A stretch of DNA of 64,000 nucleotides from Streptomyces mexicanus (GCF_902506575.1 NZ_LR732544.1:712231-776230), one strand, 5' to 3'. Counted from the first letter of the stretch, positions 51,187 through 61,236 are shown. Notes: generated by a model not told the origin, from the letters alone. A program made the numbers and translations.

Positions 51187-52994
51187 ATGTCCTCCGACTC
51201 CCCCACGTCCCACCGCCCTGCCCGCCCCCACCCGCCCCCCGGCTCGGGGATGTGTATAAGGGGCGGGGCCTGGATGTTCGGTGTGGACGGGTCGAAGACG
51301 TGCACGTTCGGCCCGAGGTCGCCACCGCCCGCACCAGCCCGCGTGCCCTGCAGGGCGGTGGCGACCTCGGGCCGAACGTGTACGTCTTCGACCCGTCCAC
51401 ACCGAACATCCAGGCCACCCTGGACGACATCTTCCACCGCCAGGAATCGGCCCAGTTCGGCACCGGCCGCTACGCCCTGCTGTTCAAACCCGGCACCTAC
51501 CAGGGCCTGAACGCCCAGATAGGTTTCTACACCTCCATCGCCGGCCTCGGCCTGTCCCCCGACGACACCACCATCAACGGGGACGTCACCGTCGACGCGG
51601 GCTGGTTCAACGGCAACGCCACGCAGAACTTCTGGCGTTCGGCCGAGAACCTGGCCCTGGTCCCCGTCAGCGGCACCAACCGCTGGGCCGTCGCCCAGGC
51701 CGCCCCGTTCCGCCGGATGCACGTGCGCGGCGGCCTGAACCTGGCGCCGGCCGGCTACGGCTGGGCCAGCGGCGGCTACATCGCCGACAGCCGGATCGAC
51801 GGCCAGGTCGGCCCGTACTCGCAGCAGCAGTGGTACACCCGCGACAGCGCGGTCGGCGGCTGGGTCAACGCCGTGTGGAACATGGTGTTCTCCGGCGTCG
51901 AGGGCGCCCCCGCGCAGAGCTTCCCCAACCCGCCGTACACCACGCTGTCCACCACCCCCGTCTCCCGGGAGAAGCCCTTCCTGTACCTCGACGGCAGCGC
52001 CTTCCGTGTCTTCCTGCCGGAGAAGCGGACGGCGGCGCGCGGTGTGACCTGGGGCAACGGAACCCCGCGCGGCACCTCGCTGCCGCTGTCGCAGTTCTAC
52101 GTGGCCCGGCCCGGCGTGACGGCGGCGACCCTCAACCAGGCGCTGGCCCAGGGACTCCACCTGCTGCTCACCCCGGGCATCTACCACGTGGACCAGCCGA
52201 TCCAGGTGAACCGTCCGGGCACGGTCGTCCTCGGCCTGGGTTTCGCGACCCTGGTCCCGGACAACGGCACGACCGTGATGAAGGTCGCCGACGTCGACGG
52301 CGTACGGCTCGCCGGCTTCCTCATCGACGCCGGCCCGGTCAACTCGGCGACCCTGCTGGAGGTCGGACCGCAGGGCGCGACCACCGACCACTCGGCCAAC
52401 CCGACCACCGTGCAGGACGTGTTCGTGCGCATCGGCGGCGCGGGCGCCGGCAAGGCCACCACCAGCATGGTGATCAACAGCCGCCACACCATCGTCGACC
52501 ACACCTGGGTGTGGCGCGCGGACCACGGCACGGGCGTCGGCTGGGACACCAACCGCGCCGACTACGGCGTCGTCGTCAACGGCGACGACGTGCTGTGCAC
52601 GGGCCTGTTCGTGGAGCACTTCAACAAGTACGACGTGCAGTGGTACGGCCAGCGCGGCCGCACGATCTTCTTCCAGAACGAGAAGGCGTACGACGCCCCG
52701 AACCAGGCGGCGGTCCAGGACGGGTCGGTGAAGGGCTACGCGGCCTACAAGGTCGGCGACAACGTCACCGACCACGAGGCCTGGGGCCTGGGCAGCTACT
52801 GCAACTACGACGTCGACCCGACGATCGTCCAGCACCACGGCTTCGCCGCCCCGAACCGCTCGGGGGTGAAGTTCCACGACCTGCTCGTGGTCTCGCTGGG
52901 CGGCAACGGACAGTACGAGCACGTCATCAACGACACGGGCGCGCCCACCTCGGGGACGTCCACGACCCCCTCGACGGTGGTGTCGTATCCCTGA
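51187..52994 (+). CDS. GH55-type exo-beta-1,3-glucanase, 5' end disrupted
   Basis: The mature enzyme is intact from GPNVYVFDPSTPNIQATLDD (about 51372) to the end (TPSTVVSYP). It follows the two-beta-helix GH55 family closely: FGTGRYALLFKPGTYQGLNA, GFYTSIAGLGLSPDDTTING, RRMHVRGGLNLAPAGYGWAS, WYTRDSAVGGWVNAVWNMVF, FVEHFNKYDVQWYGQRGRTI, all familiar from Streptomyces GH55 laminarinases. ATG 51187 (AGGAG upstream) begins MSSDSPTSHRPAR but in a different frame, and between the two lie an adapter-like sequence and a fold-back copy. A signal peptide is thus missing and the frame is broken, most likely by an assembly error. It would release glucose or gentiobiose from laminarin. Confidence 0.75.
51241..51266. 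other. sequence matching an Illumina Nextera adapter
   Basis: GGCTCGGGGATGTGTATAAG followed by GGGCGG aligns to the 3' part of the Nextera transposase adapter (GGCTCGGAGATGTGTATAAG then AGACAG) at 22 of 26 positions; all four differences are A in the adapter and G here. Natural Streptomyces DNA rarely contains GTGTATAAG. It adjoins a fold-back duplication, the expected picture of an untrimmed chimeric read. Confidence 0.8.
51267..51416. repeat. 64-bp inverted (fold-back) repeat inside the GH55 5' end
   Basis: 51267-51330 is the reverse complement of 51353-51416 with a single mismatch, around a 22-base loop. The right arm is genuine coding sequence (GGDLGPNVYVFDPSTPNIQA); the left arm is its inverted copy, directly next to the adapter-like sequence. 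Confidence 0.9.
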
Positions 52995-53014
52995 GGCCGG
53001 GCACGGCCCGGTGA

Positions 53015-53052
53015 GGTGTGTTCCCTCCCCTGCTCCGGAGAGGGAACACACC
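53015..53052. terminator. bidirectional terminator
   Basis: Perfect 13-bp stem GGTGTGTTCCCTC/GAGGGAACACACC with a 12-base loop, between the convergent GH55 and EF-G-like genes. Confidence 0.8.
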
Positions 53053-53062
53053 CGGCGGCCGG

Positions 53063-55117
53063 CTATCCGGCCGGGGCCGCGACCGGCGCGGGGGCGTATC
53101 CCGCGGGCCGGCTGCTGAACGTGCCCCGGCCCTGGGTGCGGCCGCGCAGCCGGGTGGCGTAGCCGAACAGCTCGGCCAGCGGCACGGTCGCGCTGACGAC
53201 CGCCGTACCGGCCCGCGTGACCTGCCCGGTGACCCGGCCGCGCCGCGCGGCCAGGTCACCGAGGACACCGCCCAGGCTCTCCTCGGGCACGGTCACCGTC
53301 ACCTCCGCGACCGGCTCCAGCAGCCGCATCGCGCAGCCGCGCAGAGCCTGCCGGAGCCCCAGCCGCCCCGCGGTGCGGAAGGCCGCCTCCGAGGAGTCCT
53401 TCACATGCGTGGCGCCGTCGGTCAGGGTGACCCGCAGCCCGGTCCCCGGATGGCCGCCGAGCGGCCCGTCGGCGAGGGCTTCCCGGCCCCCGGCCTCGAC
53501 GGCACGCACGTACTCCTGGGGCACCCGTCCGCCGACGACGACCGACCGGAAGGAGAAACCCTCGCCGTCGGCGGGCTCGACGTCCAGCACGACGTGCGCG
53601 AACTGCCCCGCCCCGCCGTCCTGTTTGACGTGCCGGTACACGCACTGCGACACCCCGCGCACGACGGTCTCCCGCAGTGCCACCCGGGGCCGGCCGACCC
53701 CGACCTCGATCCCGTGCGCCCGGCGCAGCTTCTCCACCGCCACCTCCAGGTGCAGCTCGCCCCTGCCGGACAGCACCGTCTGCCCGGTCTCGGGGTCGGT
53801 GCGCACGGCCAGCGAGGGATCCTCCTCGGTGAGCCGGGCCAGCGCACCGGCCAGCCGGTCGGTGTCGGCGCTCCTGCGGGCCTCGACGGCCACGGAGACG
53901 ACCGGTTCGGCGACGCCGGGCGGTTCGAGGACGAGCGGGGCGTCACGGTCGCACAGGGTGGTGCCGGCGCGGGCGGACTTCAGCCCGACCACGGCGACGA
54001 TGTCCCCGGCGTGCGCCCGGTCCAGCGGCGTGTGCCGGTCGGCCTGCACGCGCAGGATCCGCCCGATCCGCTCGGTGCGCCGCGCGGTGGCGTTCCACAC
54101 GGTGTCCCCCTTCTCGACGGTTCCCGAGTACACCCGCAGGCAGGTGAGCCGCCCGGTGGGGGTGGCGTGCACCTTGAAGGCGAGCGCGGCGAACGGGCCG
54201 GCCGGATCGGCCGGGCGCTCCACCTCCTCCTCACCGCGGGTGCCCCGTACGGCGGGCACGTCGAGCGGCGAGGGCAGCCAGTCGACGACGGCGTCCAGCA
54301 GCGGCTCGATCCCGCGGGTGCGGTAGGCGGAGCCGCACAGCACGACGACACCGTCACCGGTGCGGGTCAGGTCGCGCAGCGCCGACCGGAGGGTGGCGGT
54401 GCCGAGCGTCTGTCGCGCGCAGAACTCCTCCAGCGCGGCCGGATGCCGCTCGGCCACGGCCTCCTCCAGGGCGTGCCGCCGGTACCGGGCCTCCTCCCGC
54501 AGTTCGCCGGGTACGTCGCGGACCAAGAGGTCGCCGCCGTCGCTCCACACCAGGCCGCGCATGCGGACCAGGTCCACGACCCCGCGAAAGCCGCTCTCCG
54601 CGCCGATGGGCATCTGCACGACCAGCGGGCAGGGGTGCAGGCGTTCCCGGAGGGAGGCCACGGCGGTGTCGAGGTCCGCGCCCGCCCGGTCCATCTTGTT
54701 GACGAACGCGATCCGCGGCACCCCGTACCGGTCGGCCTGCCGCCACACGGACTCGCTCTGCGGTTCCACCCCGGCGACGGCGTCGAACACGGCGACCGCC
54801 CCGTCCAGCACCCGCAGCGACCGCTCGACCTCGTCGGCGAAGTCGACGTGTCCGGGTGTGTCGATGAGGTTGATCCGGTGCCCGTCCCAGTCGCAGCTGA
54901 CGGCGGCCGAGGAAATGGTGATCCCCCGCTCCCGCTCCTGCGGGTCGAAGTCGGTGACGGTCGTGCCGTCGTGCACCTCGCCCCGCTTGTGGGTGGCGCC
55001 GGTGGCGTACAGGATCCGCTCGGTGACGGTGGTCTTGCCGGCGTCCACGTGGGCGAGGATGCCGAGGTTGCGGACGGCGGCGACGGGGTGGTCCGGGTGG
55101 GTACGGTGGATACGCAC
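53063..55117 (-). CDS. elongation factor G-like translational GTPase (paralog)
   Basis: 684 residues with EF-G domain order. GTPase motifs: [20 protein letters not shown] (P-loop), [11 protein letters not shown] (switch I), [15 protein letters not shown] and [12 protein letters not shown]. Domains II-V follow: VFKVHATP-like [60 protein letters not shown] and [20 protein letters not shown]. It differs from the housekeeping Streptomyces EF-G throughout and begins [17 protein letters not shown], so it is an accessory paralog that may act in ribosome rescue or antibiotic resistance. GTG 55117 is chosen, with AAAGG upstream. A small ORF with a strong ribosome site precedes it. Confidence 0.85.
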   Translation of the reverse strand: MRIHRTHPDHPVAAVRNLGILAHVDAGKTTVTERILYATGATHKRGEVHDGTTVTDFDPQERERGITISSAAVSCDWDGHRINLIDTPGHVDFADEVERSLRVLDGAVAVFDAVAGVEPQSESVWRQADRYGVPRIAFVNKMDRAGADLDTAVASLRERLHPCPLVVQMPIGAESGFRGVVDLVRMRGLVWSDGGDLLVRDVPGELREEARYRRHALEEAVAERHPAALEEFCARQTLGTATLRSALRDLTRTGDGVVVLCGSAYRTRGIEPLLDAVVDWLPSPLDVPAVRGTRGEEEVERPADPAGPFAALAFKVHATPTGRLTCLRVYSGTVEKGDTVWNATARRTERIGRILRVQADRHTPLDRAHAGDIVAVVGLKSARAGTTLCDRDAPLVLEPPGVAEPVVSVAVEARRSADTDRLAGALARLTEEDPSLAVRTDPETGQTVLSGRGELHLEVAVEKLRRAHGIEVGVGRPRVALRETVVRGVSQCVYRHVKQDGGAGQFAHVVLDVEPADGEGFSFRSVVVGGRVPQEYVRAVEAGGREALADGPLGGHPGTGLRVTLTDGATHVKDSSEAAFRTAGRLGLRQALRGCAMRLLEPVAEVTVTVPEESLGGVLGDLAARRGRVTGQVTRAGTAVVSATVPLAELFGYATRLRGRTQGRGTFSSRPAGYAPAPVAAPAG

Positions 55118-55201
55118 GGCGCGTGGCCTTTCTTGGCGATGCGGGAAAAAGGGCAGCGCGATTGCCGTGCGAGGGCTCGCCCGGTCGCCCGTCGGCGGAC
55201 G

Positions 55202-55294
55202 GCGGGTGTGCGACGGGACAACAGTCCGCGGGTGTGTGTCGGCACAACAGTCCGCGGGTGTGCGGCGAGGCAGCCGACCGCGGGTGTGCGACGG
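55202..55294. repeat. 26-bp tandem repeats between the leader ORF and the EF-G-like gene
   Basis: Four units beginning GCGGGTGTG at 55202, 55228, 55254 and 55280 with an exact 26-base period (unit core GCGGGTGTGCGACGGGACAA, ending CAGTCC). They lie in the transcribed leader of the EF-G-like gene. Confidence 0.8.
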
Positions 55295-55323
55295 AACGGG
55301 AAGCGAAGCCCGGTCGGCCCGGG

Positions 55324-55440
55324 TCAGGCCCCCGGCACGGACCTCCGGTGCCGGCCGCGCAGCGGGCACCGGAGGTGCGAAGACACCAGGATCACCTGAA
55401 ACCGTGACAGGGAGCCGACGTGTGCGGTGTGCTCACGCAT
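55324..55440 (-). CDS. putative 38-aa leader ORF upstream of the EF-G-like gene
   Basis: ATG 55440 is preceded by GAAGGAG at ideal distance, the best ribosome site in this neighbourhood, and the frame stops at TGA 55324-55326. The peptide begins [20 protein letters not shown] and continues [18 protein letters not shown], with a basic C-terminus. A 12-bp perfect hairpin (ACCTCCGGTGCC at 55341-55352 with GGCACCGGAGGT at 55365-55376) lies inside the coding region. Ribosomes stalled on this ORF could control folding and expression of the downstream EF-G-like gene, as in antibiotic-inducible leaders. It could also be a fortuitous small frame. Confidence 0.5.
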   Translation of the reverse strand: MREHTAHVGSLSRFQVILVSSHLRCPLRGRHRRSVPGA

Positions 55441-55498
55441 GGCCGGCTCCTTCCGGGGATCTCAGGGGGCGCCGCAAGGCGCGCGGTACGGGGCGAGT

Positions 55499-57172
55499 CT
55501 AGGGAACGGCGAGGCGCCGGGCACCGGATTTTCCGTGCGACCGCCCGGGCCGAGCGGTGACGACGAACTCCCTGTCCGGGCCGACGTGCAGGCGCCTGTG
55601 GCGGCGCAGGTCCGCTTCCCAGGAGGTCTGTGCGCATCCGGGCGGAGGCACCGGCCGGTCCGGGTGGTCCAGGACCCGGGCGTACAGCGGATGGACCCGG
55701 TTGCCGGGGGCGGCGATCAGTGCCGACAGCAGCGGTCTGTCGGTGCAGGTGGCCCGGTCGACTTCGACGAGTACGGCGACCTTGTCGTCCGGGTGGAGCG
55801 CGGGCAGCCGTTCGTCGAGGCGTGTCCCGAGCTCCCGCCAGGTCAGCGGACGGGCCGTGCGGGCGGCCGTGCCCAGCGTCCAGCGCAGCCGGTCCGCGTG
55901 GGCGCATATCTGGCGAAAGGTGGGGCGAGCGGTCAGGGCGGAGACATGGGCGCGCCATGCGTCGATCCGCCGGCTCACGGCGGCGGCCGGGGGGCGCCAC
56001 AGGGCTCGGACGCAGGATGCGATCTCGCGGAGGGCGGTGTGCACCTGGTCCAGGTGGAGTTCGTCCCCGATGTCGTCGAGGCGGTCGAGGAGCAGGAGCA
56101 GTCGTTCGGTGGTCTCCCTGTCCTGCTGCGCTCGGACCTGCTCCGGCAGGAGGACCGACGGCAGCGGTCCTGCCGGCGGCACGTCGCCGGAGCCCTCGGG
56201 AGCGGGTCGCCTGCAGGACCGGGGTGCCGGGGGCGGGGCGGTGTGCGGCGCACGCGGCTTCTGGTCCGGCCGGACGACCGGCGGGGCTGCGACCGGTGCC
56301 GCCTCGCTGCCCGCGGGCGGGGCCGTGACCCGTTCCGCCTCGCTGTTCCCGGGCGGCGTCGGCGCGGGGCGGCCCGCCGGGCGGGGAACGTCCGCCGGGC
56401 GCCGTGGAGCCTCCGCGGTCGGCACGGGCGCCTGCCGGTCGTGCGGGACCAGGCCGGCCGGAGTGGGACGCAACCCGGGCACGAGCATGCCGTGGCCGGT
56501 CATGCGGCACTCCGACAGCGGCACCCAGGCGACGGGACGGTCCGGGACCTGTACGCCGACCTCCACGAGGCGGGTCACGCCGAGCGGCCGGCACCGAACG
56601 CGCACGGCGTATCCCTGCCTGTCCATCTGCCAGTTGGCGACCATGCTGTCGGGGCCGAACAGCCAGTGCACCTCGACCCACTGGCCGCGCAGATCGGTGT
56701 CGGCGCGCTCCCATTCGGCCTTGGAGGCCCTGGCCAGCTGGACGCGCACCAGGTGGCGCAGCGGGCTCCCGGCGCGGGTGTACAGGACGTCGACCACCTC
56801 GCGCAGGTCGTGTCCGCGCTGCCTGTAGCGCACCTGCACGTTCCGGTACTTCTGCTGCTTCAGCCAGCCGGCGAGCGCCCTGCCGATGTAGAGATGGTCC
56901 GCGCTGGCCTCGTTCGTCGCGACGCGCCGGCACTGCCCCGATACGACATGGGCGAAGTGACACTTCTTGTCGCGGTACTTGCGGGCCGACAGCCTTCTGC
57001 CGCAGCCGCCGAGGAGTGTCCCGCAGTAGAACTCGCGGGCGGGGTAGGCCCGGATGAAGCGGTCGAAGGCGGCCGCGTCCATGGGCAGGTACACCGGGTG
57101 GTCGGCGCCGGGGGATCCCGCCACCGCCGTCTGCACCTTGCGGGTGTCCGTCTCCTCGGCGGAAAAGGGCAT
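55499..57172 (-). CDS. CoiA-like protein with N-terminal zinc/nuclease-type domain
   Basis: 557 residues. The first 180 carry a competence CoiA-like pattern: FYCGTLLGGCGRRLSARKYR, KCHFAHVVSGQCRRVATNEA, SADHLYIGRALAGWLKQQKY and LREVVDVLYT (an E-x-x-D-V nuclease-like element). The middle (about 230-345) is Pro/Ala-rich and disordered; the C-terminal part is alpha-helical (RETTERLLLLLDRLDDIGDE, AVSRRIDAWRAHVSALTARP). Such proteins in Streptomyces are of unknown role, perhaps DNA uptake or defence. ATG 57172 follows GGAG. It is upstream of the EF-G-like gene but separated by the leader ORF. Confidence 0.6.
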   Translation of the reverse strand: MPFSAEETDTRKVQTAVAGSPGADHPVYLPMDAAAFDRFIRAYPAREFYCGTLLGGCGRRLSARKYRDKKCHFAHVVSGQCRRVATNEASADHLYIGRALAGWLKQQKYRNVQVRYRQRGHDLREVVDVLYTRAGSPLRHLVRVQLARASKAEWERADTDLRGQWVEVHWLFGPDSMVANWQMDRQGYAVRVRCRPLGVTRLVEVGVQVPDRPVAWVPLSECRMTGHGMLVPGLRPTPAGLVPHDRQAPVPTAEAPRRPADVPRPAGRPAPTPPGNSEAERVTAPPAGSEAAPVAAPPVVRPDQKPRAPHTAPPPAPRSCRRPAPEGSGDVPPAGPLPSVLLPEQVRAQQDRETTERLLLLLDRLDDIGDELHLDQVHTALREIASCVRALWRPPAAAVSRRIDAWRAHVSALTARPTFRQICAHADRLRWTLGTAARTARPLTWRELGTRLDERLPALHPDDKVAVLVEVDRATCTDRPLLSALIAAPGNRVHPLYARVLDHPDRPVPPPGCAQTSWEADLRRHRRLHVGPDREFVVTARPGRSHGKSGARRLAVP

Positions 57173-57827
57173 GATCGGACTCCGGGGTGAACTGCTGTGC
57201 ACGGGCCGCAGCCGGCGCGTCGCCACGGCAGGGCGCCGTACGCGCGCCGGAGTGCTGCGCACCTGATCATCACACAGCCCTCACCTGGCGCGCATGCGGT
57301 CCGGCCCCCGGCACCGCGCGTCGGCGTCAGTGACACGACGACGCAGGGGGCCGGCTTGCGAGCAGCAGGCCCGTGGCCATAACGGGGCGACCCGCGCGCC
57401 GAGTTGTTCGGTGGCCGGTGGCGAGCCGCGCCGGACAGGTGGGGCTCGCCGGGGCGTGCGGTCGCCCCGAAGCGGAAGCTGCGGCGCGCGGCATGTGCGG
57501 GTCGCGTGAGGGAACGTCGAGCGACACGTGAACACCGCGCGGCTTCGCGTGGCAGCCGCGTGGCGTTCGCCACAGCAGTGCTGCAAAGTTCCGGACCCGC
57601 AAGACGCGTCTCGGCCCGGCAACACGGCATTTCACGGTGTCGGACGCGTCGCGGCGGTTTGCCGCACGGCACTTCGGGTGAACGGCGGTTCGCACAGCCT
57701 GCTCTATGATCGTTGAAAAATTGATCTCATCGCGTCTGCAACCAGTCCCGGGTGGACCCTGGCGATCGCTCACGCCGGCAACGGTGCGGGCCTCGCGGAC
57801 TGGCACGTGCGAAGAAGGGTGAACAGC
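57173..57827. other. 655-base region without a supported gene
   Basis: Between the CoiA-like and YceI genes. It contains an A/T-richer patch at 57700-57730 (ATCGTTGAAAAATTGATCTC) that may be a promoter for the YceI gene. Long frames on both strands lack ribosome sites and protein-like texture. Confidence 0.3.
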
Positions 57828-58742
57828 ATGGGCATCGGACTGCTCCGACGTCGGCGTTCCCGCAGCGCTTCCGCCGGCGCGTCAGGCTTTGCGGCATCGC
57901 TGCCGGCCGGCGCGGGCGCCTACCGCTGCGAAGTCGTCGACCCCATGGGGCAGCCCATGGGCGGCGCCGAGATCACGGTGACCGCGCTCGACAGCCACCG
58001 TGTCATCGCCCGCGGCACCACCGACCCGTACGGTCTGTTCGTGGCGACGCTGCCACCGGGCTCCTACAGCGTGATGGCCACGGCAGAGGGACTGACGCCC
58101 GCCCGCAAGAACGTCGACATCACCGCCGGAGTCGCCCTCCCGCCGGAGCGGATCGCGCTGCTGCCCGCCCGTCAGCTGGAACTGCCCTCCCCCGGCACCT
58201 GGTTGTTCGACCCGCCGCACACCGCGATCCGGTTCATCGCCAAGCACGTGGGCATGGCCCACGTCCACGGCCGCTTCACCCGCTTCGACGGCGGCATCCG
58301 CATCGCACCGGACATGGCGGACTCCCAGGTGTCGGTGCGCATCGACGCCTCCAGCATCAACACCGGCAACAAGACCCGCGACAACCACCTGCGGTCCGCG
58401 GACTTCCTCGACGTCGAGCGCTACCCGTACATCGACTTCACCAGCACCCGGTTCGTCTACCACGGCGGCCAGAAGTGGACGCTGCACGGGACGCTCACCA
58501 TGCACGGCACCAGCCGCTCCGTGGGCCTGGACACGACGTATCTCGGTACCGTCAACGGCGGTTACGGGCAGGAACTGCGCTGCGCCGCACTGGCGAAGAC
58601 GGAGCTGCACCGCGAGGACTTCACCCTCAACTGGCGTTCCATGCTGGCCCGCGGCATCGCGGTCGTCGGGCCGACCGTGCAGCTGGAGCTGGACGTGCAG
58701 GCGATGTACCGCACCCCTGACACCCCGACGCCCCCGGAGTAG
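57828..58742 (+). CDS. YceI family protein with carboxypeptidase-regulatory-like domain
   Basis: 304 residues. About 35-115 form a carboxypeptidase-regulatory-like Ig domain (YRCEVVDPMGQPMGGAEITV, FVATLPPGSYSVMATAEGLT); about 125-295 are a YceI lipocalin-like domain (TAIRFIAKHVGMAHVHGRFT, SSINTGNKTRDNHLRSADFL, YPYIDFTSTRF, MHGTSRSVGL). YceI proteins bind long isoprenoid or polyprenyl chains. No signal peptide is evident (the start is Arg-rich: MGIGLLRRRRSRS). ATG 57828 has GAAGGG about nine bases upstream. It is monocistronic. Confidence 0.88.
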   Translation: MGIGLLRRRRSRSASAGASGFAASLPAGAGAYRCEVVDPMGQPMGGAEITVTALDSHRVIARGTTDPYGLFVATLPPGSYSVMATAEGLTPARKNVDITAGVALPPERIALLPARQLELPSPGTWLFDPPHTAIRFIAKHVGMAHVHGRFTRFDGGIRIAPDMADSQVSVRIDASSINTGNKTRDNHLRSADFLDVERYPYIDFTSTRFVYHGGQKWTLHGTLTMHGTSRSVGLDTTYLGTVNGGYGQELRCAALAKTELHREDFTLNWRSMLARGIAVVGPTVQLELDVQAMYRTPDTPTPPE

Positions 58743-59096
58743 GCGACAGGCCGGCCCTCGCACGTCTCGGCGAGGGCGCAGGGAGCGGCCCCCGGCTGTT
58801 CGGAAGGCGGGTTCCGCCCCAGCCGGTGGCCCCTGCCGCCTCGTCCCGGGGACGCGGCCTCCCCGTCCTCCTCACCGCGGCCTCGGCCGCCCGCACCGTC
58901 CGGATCGCGGTCACCGGCACCCGCGGCACACGCCCCCCGCCCCGCCTCGGAGAGCGCGACCCGCGCGACGGCGGGCGCCCCCTGCACGTCGGTGCCCTGA
59001 CCGACCGCCGGGGCCGGATTCCCCGCGCGGACGGCGGACCCGGCGAGACGGTGCGGGCAGAGTGCACGGGGTGAGGGTCACCGCGTGTGGGACAGG
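58743..59096. other. gap between convergent genes
   Basis: 354 bases between the YceI gene and the second GH55 gene. A plus-strand 82-codon frame (58826-59074) has no ribosome site and reads as low-complexity Arg/Gly. A hairpin-forming stretch near 58750-58790 may terminate the YceI transcript. Confidence 0.35.
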
Positions 59097-60920
59097 TCAG
59101 ACCGTGCCGACACCGTTCGAGTAGGACTTCATGGAGTAGGTGCCGAAGCCGTTCTCGACGGGGTCGCCCGTGTCGTTGATGCAGTGCAGGATGCCGCCGC
59201 CGCCCGCGCCGTTGAGGCAGACGGTCATCAGCGAGGTGAAGACGACGCCCGGGGTGTCGGGGACCTCGTAGGCGCGGTCGGTGTAGATGTCGGCGTCGAG
59301 GTTGAAGTAGGCGTAGCTGCCCAGGCCCCACGCGTGGTGCTCGGTGACGTGGTCGCCCACCTTGTAGGCGGCGAAGCCGTTGGTGTCGCCGTGTCTCCAG
59401 GCCGACTGCGTCGGGACGTCGTAGGGGTGCTCGTTCTGGAAGAAGTAGGTGCGGCCGTGGTTGCCGTTCCAGAGCACCTCGTAGTTCTGGTGGTGCTCGA
59501 CGAACAGGCCATAGGCGGTGACCCGGTCGCCGTCGACGAGGAAGCCGACGCCCGCGGGGTTGACCGACCAGCCGACCGTGCCGTCGAGGCCGTGGTCGGC
59601 GCGCCAGGCCCAGACGTGGTCGACGATCACGTCGTTGCTGTCGATCCGGATGCTGACGTCGGTGCCGCCGGGGACGGCGCCGCCGATGCGCGGGAAGACG
59701 TCGAAGAGCGCGGTGGGCCGGTGCGCGTGGCTCCTGCGGGTGCGGCCGTCGCCGACGCGCAGCAGCACGCGGGAGCGGGCGGAGGCGGCCTCGAGGATCA
59801 CGCCGGCCACGGAGACGTCGTCGACGTCGGCGACCTCGATGAGTGAGTTGCCCTTGACGGCCTGGAGGGTGGCCAGGCCGAGGCCGAGCACGACGGTGCC
59901 GGGCCGGGTGATCCGCAGCGGTGCGGACAGGGGGTAGATGCCCGGGGTGAGCAGGAGGTGCTTGCCGCGGGCGAGCGCGGCGTTGATGCTCGCGGCGGAG
60001 TCGCCCGGCCGGGCGACGTGGAACTCGGTCAGCGGGATGCTGTGGCCGGCGGCCGGCCCGCCGGCCCAGGAGGTGCCGGTGCTGTCGCGGCGCAGCGCGG
60101 GCACGAAGACGTGGTAGGCCCCGCGGCGGTCCACGGTCAGGAACGGCTTCTCCCGGATCACCGGCGTGCGGTCGACGGTCGTGTAGGGCGGGGTCGGGAA
60201 GGACGTGGCGGGCGCGCCCTGGACGCCGACGAAGACCATGTTCCAGTTGGCGCCGGTCCAGCTGCCGATGGTGTCGTTGCGCGACAACCACTGCTGCTGC
60301 GAACCCGAGTCGATCCGGCCGTCCACCACGCTGTCGGCCAGGAAGCCGCCGCTGGACCAGCCGTTGCCGGGCGGGCTGGGCATGAGGATCATGTCGCCCT
60401 TGACGTGGACGCGACGCATCGGGCCGGCCTGGGCGACGGCCCAGCGCTCCAGCCCGTCCGGCGGCACGATGGTCAGGTTCTCGGCGGCCCGCCAGAAGTC
60501 CTGGGTGCCGTTGCCGTCGAACCACTGGGCGTCGACGGTCACATGGCCGTTGATCACGACGTCCTCCGGGCTGCTGCCGAGCCCCAGGACGTGGGTGTAG
60601 AAGCCGACGTTGATCTCGACGTTGTACGTGCCCGGCTTGAACGCCAGGGCGTACCGCTCGGTGCCGAACTGGTTGGACTCCTGGACGGCGAACACGGCGT
60701 CGATCTGCGCCTGGATCGCCGCGTCACCCATCGACGGGTCGAAGACCAGGACGTTCGGCCCCAGGCCGGCCGTCCCGTGGCCGCCGGCGCCGTGGCCGCC
60801 CGCGCCGGCGGCGGGGGACGACGCGAAGGCGGATCCTGCGGTGGTGCCGGCCAGCGGCACCGCTGCGGCAGCGGCCGCCGCCCCGCGGAGCAGGGCACGG
60901 CGAGAGGGAATCACGGACAC
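59097..60920 (-). CDS. GH55-type exo-beta-1,3-glucanase, second copy, Tat-exported
   Basis: 607 residues. The N-terminus has a twin-arginine signal (SRRALLRGAAAAAAAVPLAG to AFA), then LGPNVLVFDPSMGDAAIQAQ, FGTERYALAFKPGTYNVEIN, GFYTHVLGLGSSPEDVVING, VFVGVQGAPATSFPTPPYTT and YGLFVEHHQNYEVLWNGNHG, following the same two-beta-helix pattern as the copy at 51187-52994, with moderate divergence. GTG 60920 follows GGGAG; GTG 60914 is also possible. A GAGAGCGCTCTC palindrome is 55 bases upstream. Whether its substrate or linkage preference differs from that of the first copy cannot be told. Confidence 0.88.
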   Translation of the reverse strand: MSVIPSRRALLRGAAAAAAAVPLAGTTAGSAFASSPAAGAGGHGAGGHGTAGLGPNVLVFDPSMGDAAIQAQIDAVFAVQESNQFGTERYALAFKPGTYNVEINVGFYTHVLGLGSSPEDVVINGHVTVDAQWFDGNGTQDFWRAAENLTIVPPDGLERWAVAQAGPMRRVHVKGDMILMPSPPGNGWSSGGFLADSVVDGRIDSGSQQQWLSRNDTIGSWTGANWNMVFVGVQGAPATSFPTPPYTTVDRTPVIREKPFLTVDRRGAYHVFVPALRRDSTGTSWAGGPAAGHSIPLTEFHVARPGDSAASINAALARGKHLLLTPGIYPLSAPLRITRPGTVVLGLGLATLQAVKGNSLIEVADVDDVSVAGVILEAASARSRVLLRVGDGRTRRSHAHRPTALFDVFPRIGGAVPGGTDVSIRIDSNDVIVDHVWAWRADHGLDGTVGWSVNPAGVGFLVDGDRVTAYGLFVEHHQNYEVLWNGNHGRTYFFQNEHPYDVPTQSAWRHGDTNGFAAYKVGDHVTEHHAWGLGSYAYFNLDADIYTDRAYEVPDTPGVVFTSLMTVCLNGAGGGGILHCINDTGDPVENGFGTYSMKSYSNGVGTV

Positions 60921-60974
60921 GGCTCTCCCTGGACGTGGTGGGCAATCGGGACCGCGGCTGGTCCCCAACCGCGA

Positions 60975-60986
60975 GAGAGCGCTCTC
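60975..60986. promoter_or_regulatory. palindromic operator, GAGAGCGCTCTC, site 2
   Basis: Identical to site 1 and preceded by the same CGAGA context, 55 bases upstream of the second GH55 start on the minus strand. The remaining 61000-61236 is non-coding between convergent transcription ends. Confidence 0.7.
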
Positions 60987-61236
60987 AGGCACGGAGTGAA
61001 TCATCGCCGGTATGCAGCGTCAATAGGTCTGCACCAATAACGACGCGCACCCCACGCCGGGTTGCCGCGCGGCGTGCGGGGGCGTCCGTCGCACGGGGAG
61101 CAGGCGGCGGTCCCCGCGGTGACGGATCTCGCCGACACACCTGGGACGCGTCCCTGCCGTACCGGACCAAGTGCGGCGGTACGACAGGGCGCGTCACGTC
61201 GGGAGGGGAGGCATCCCGCGCAGACGTGCGGGCGCC

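Noticed and set aside
57327..57806. Minus-strand frame of 159 codons upstream of the YceI gene
   Set aside because: No ribosome site, Arg/Pro/Ala-rich and no recognisable motif; it covers the likely promoter of the YceI gene.
58826..59074. Small plus-strand gene of 82 codons
   Set aside because: No ribosome site and Arg/Gly/Pro-rich, low-complexity product without family resemblance.
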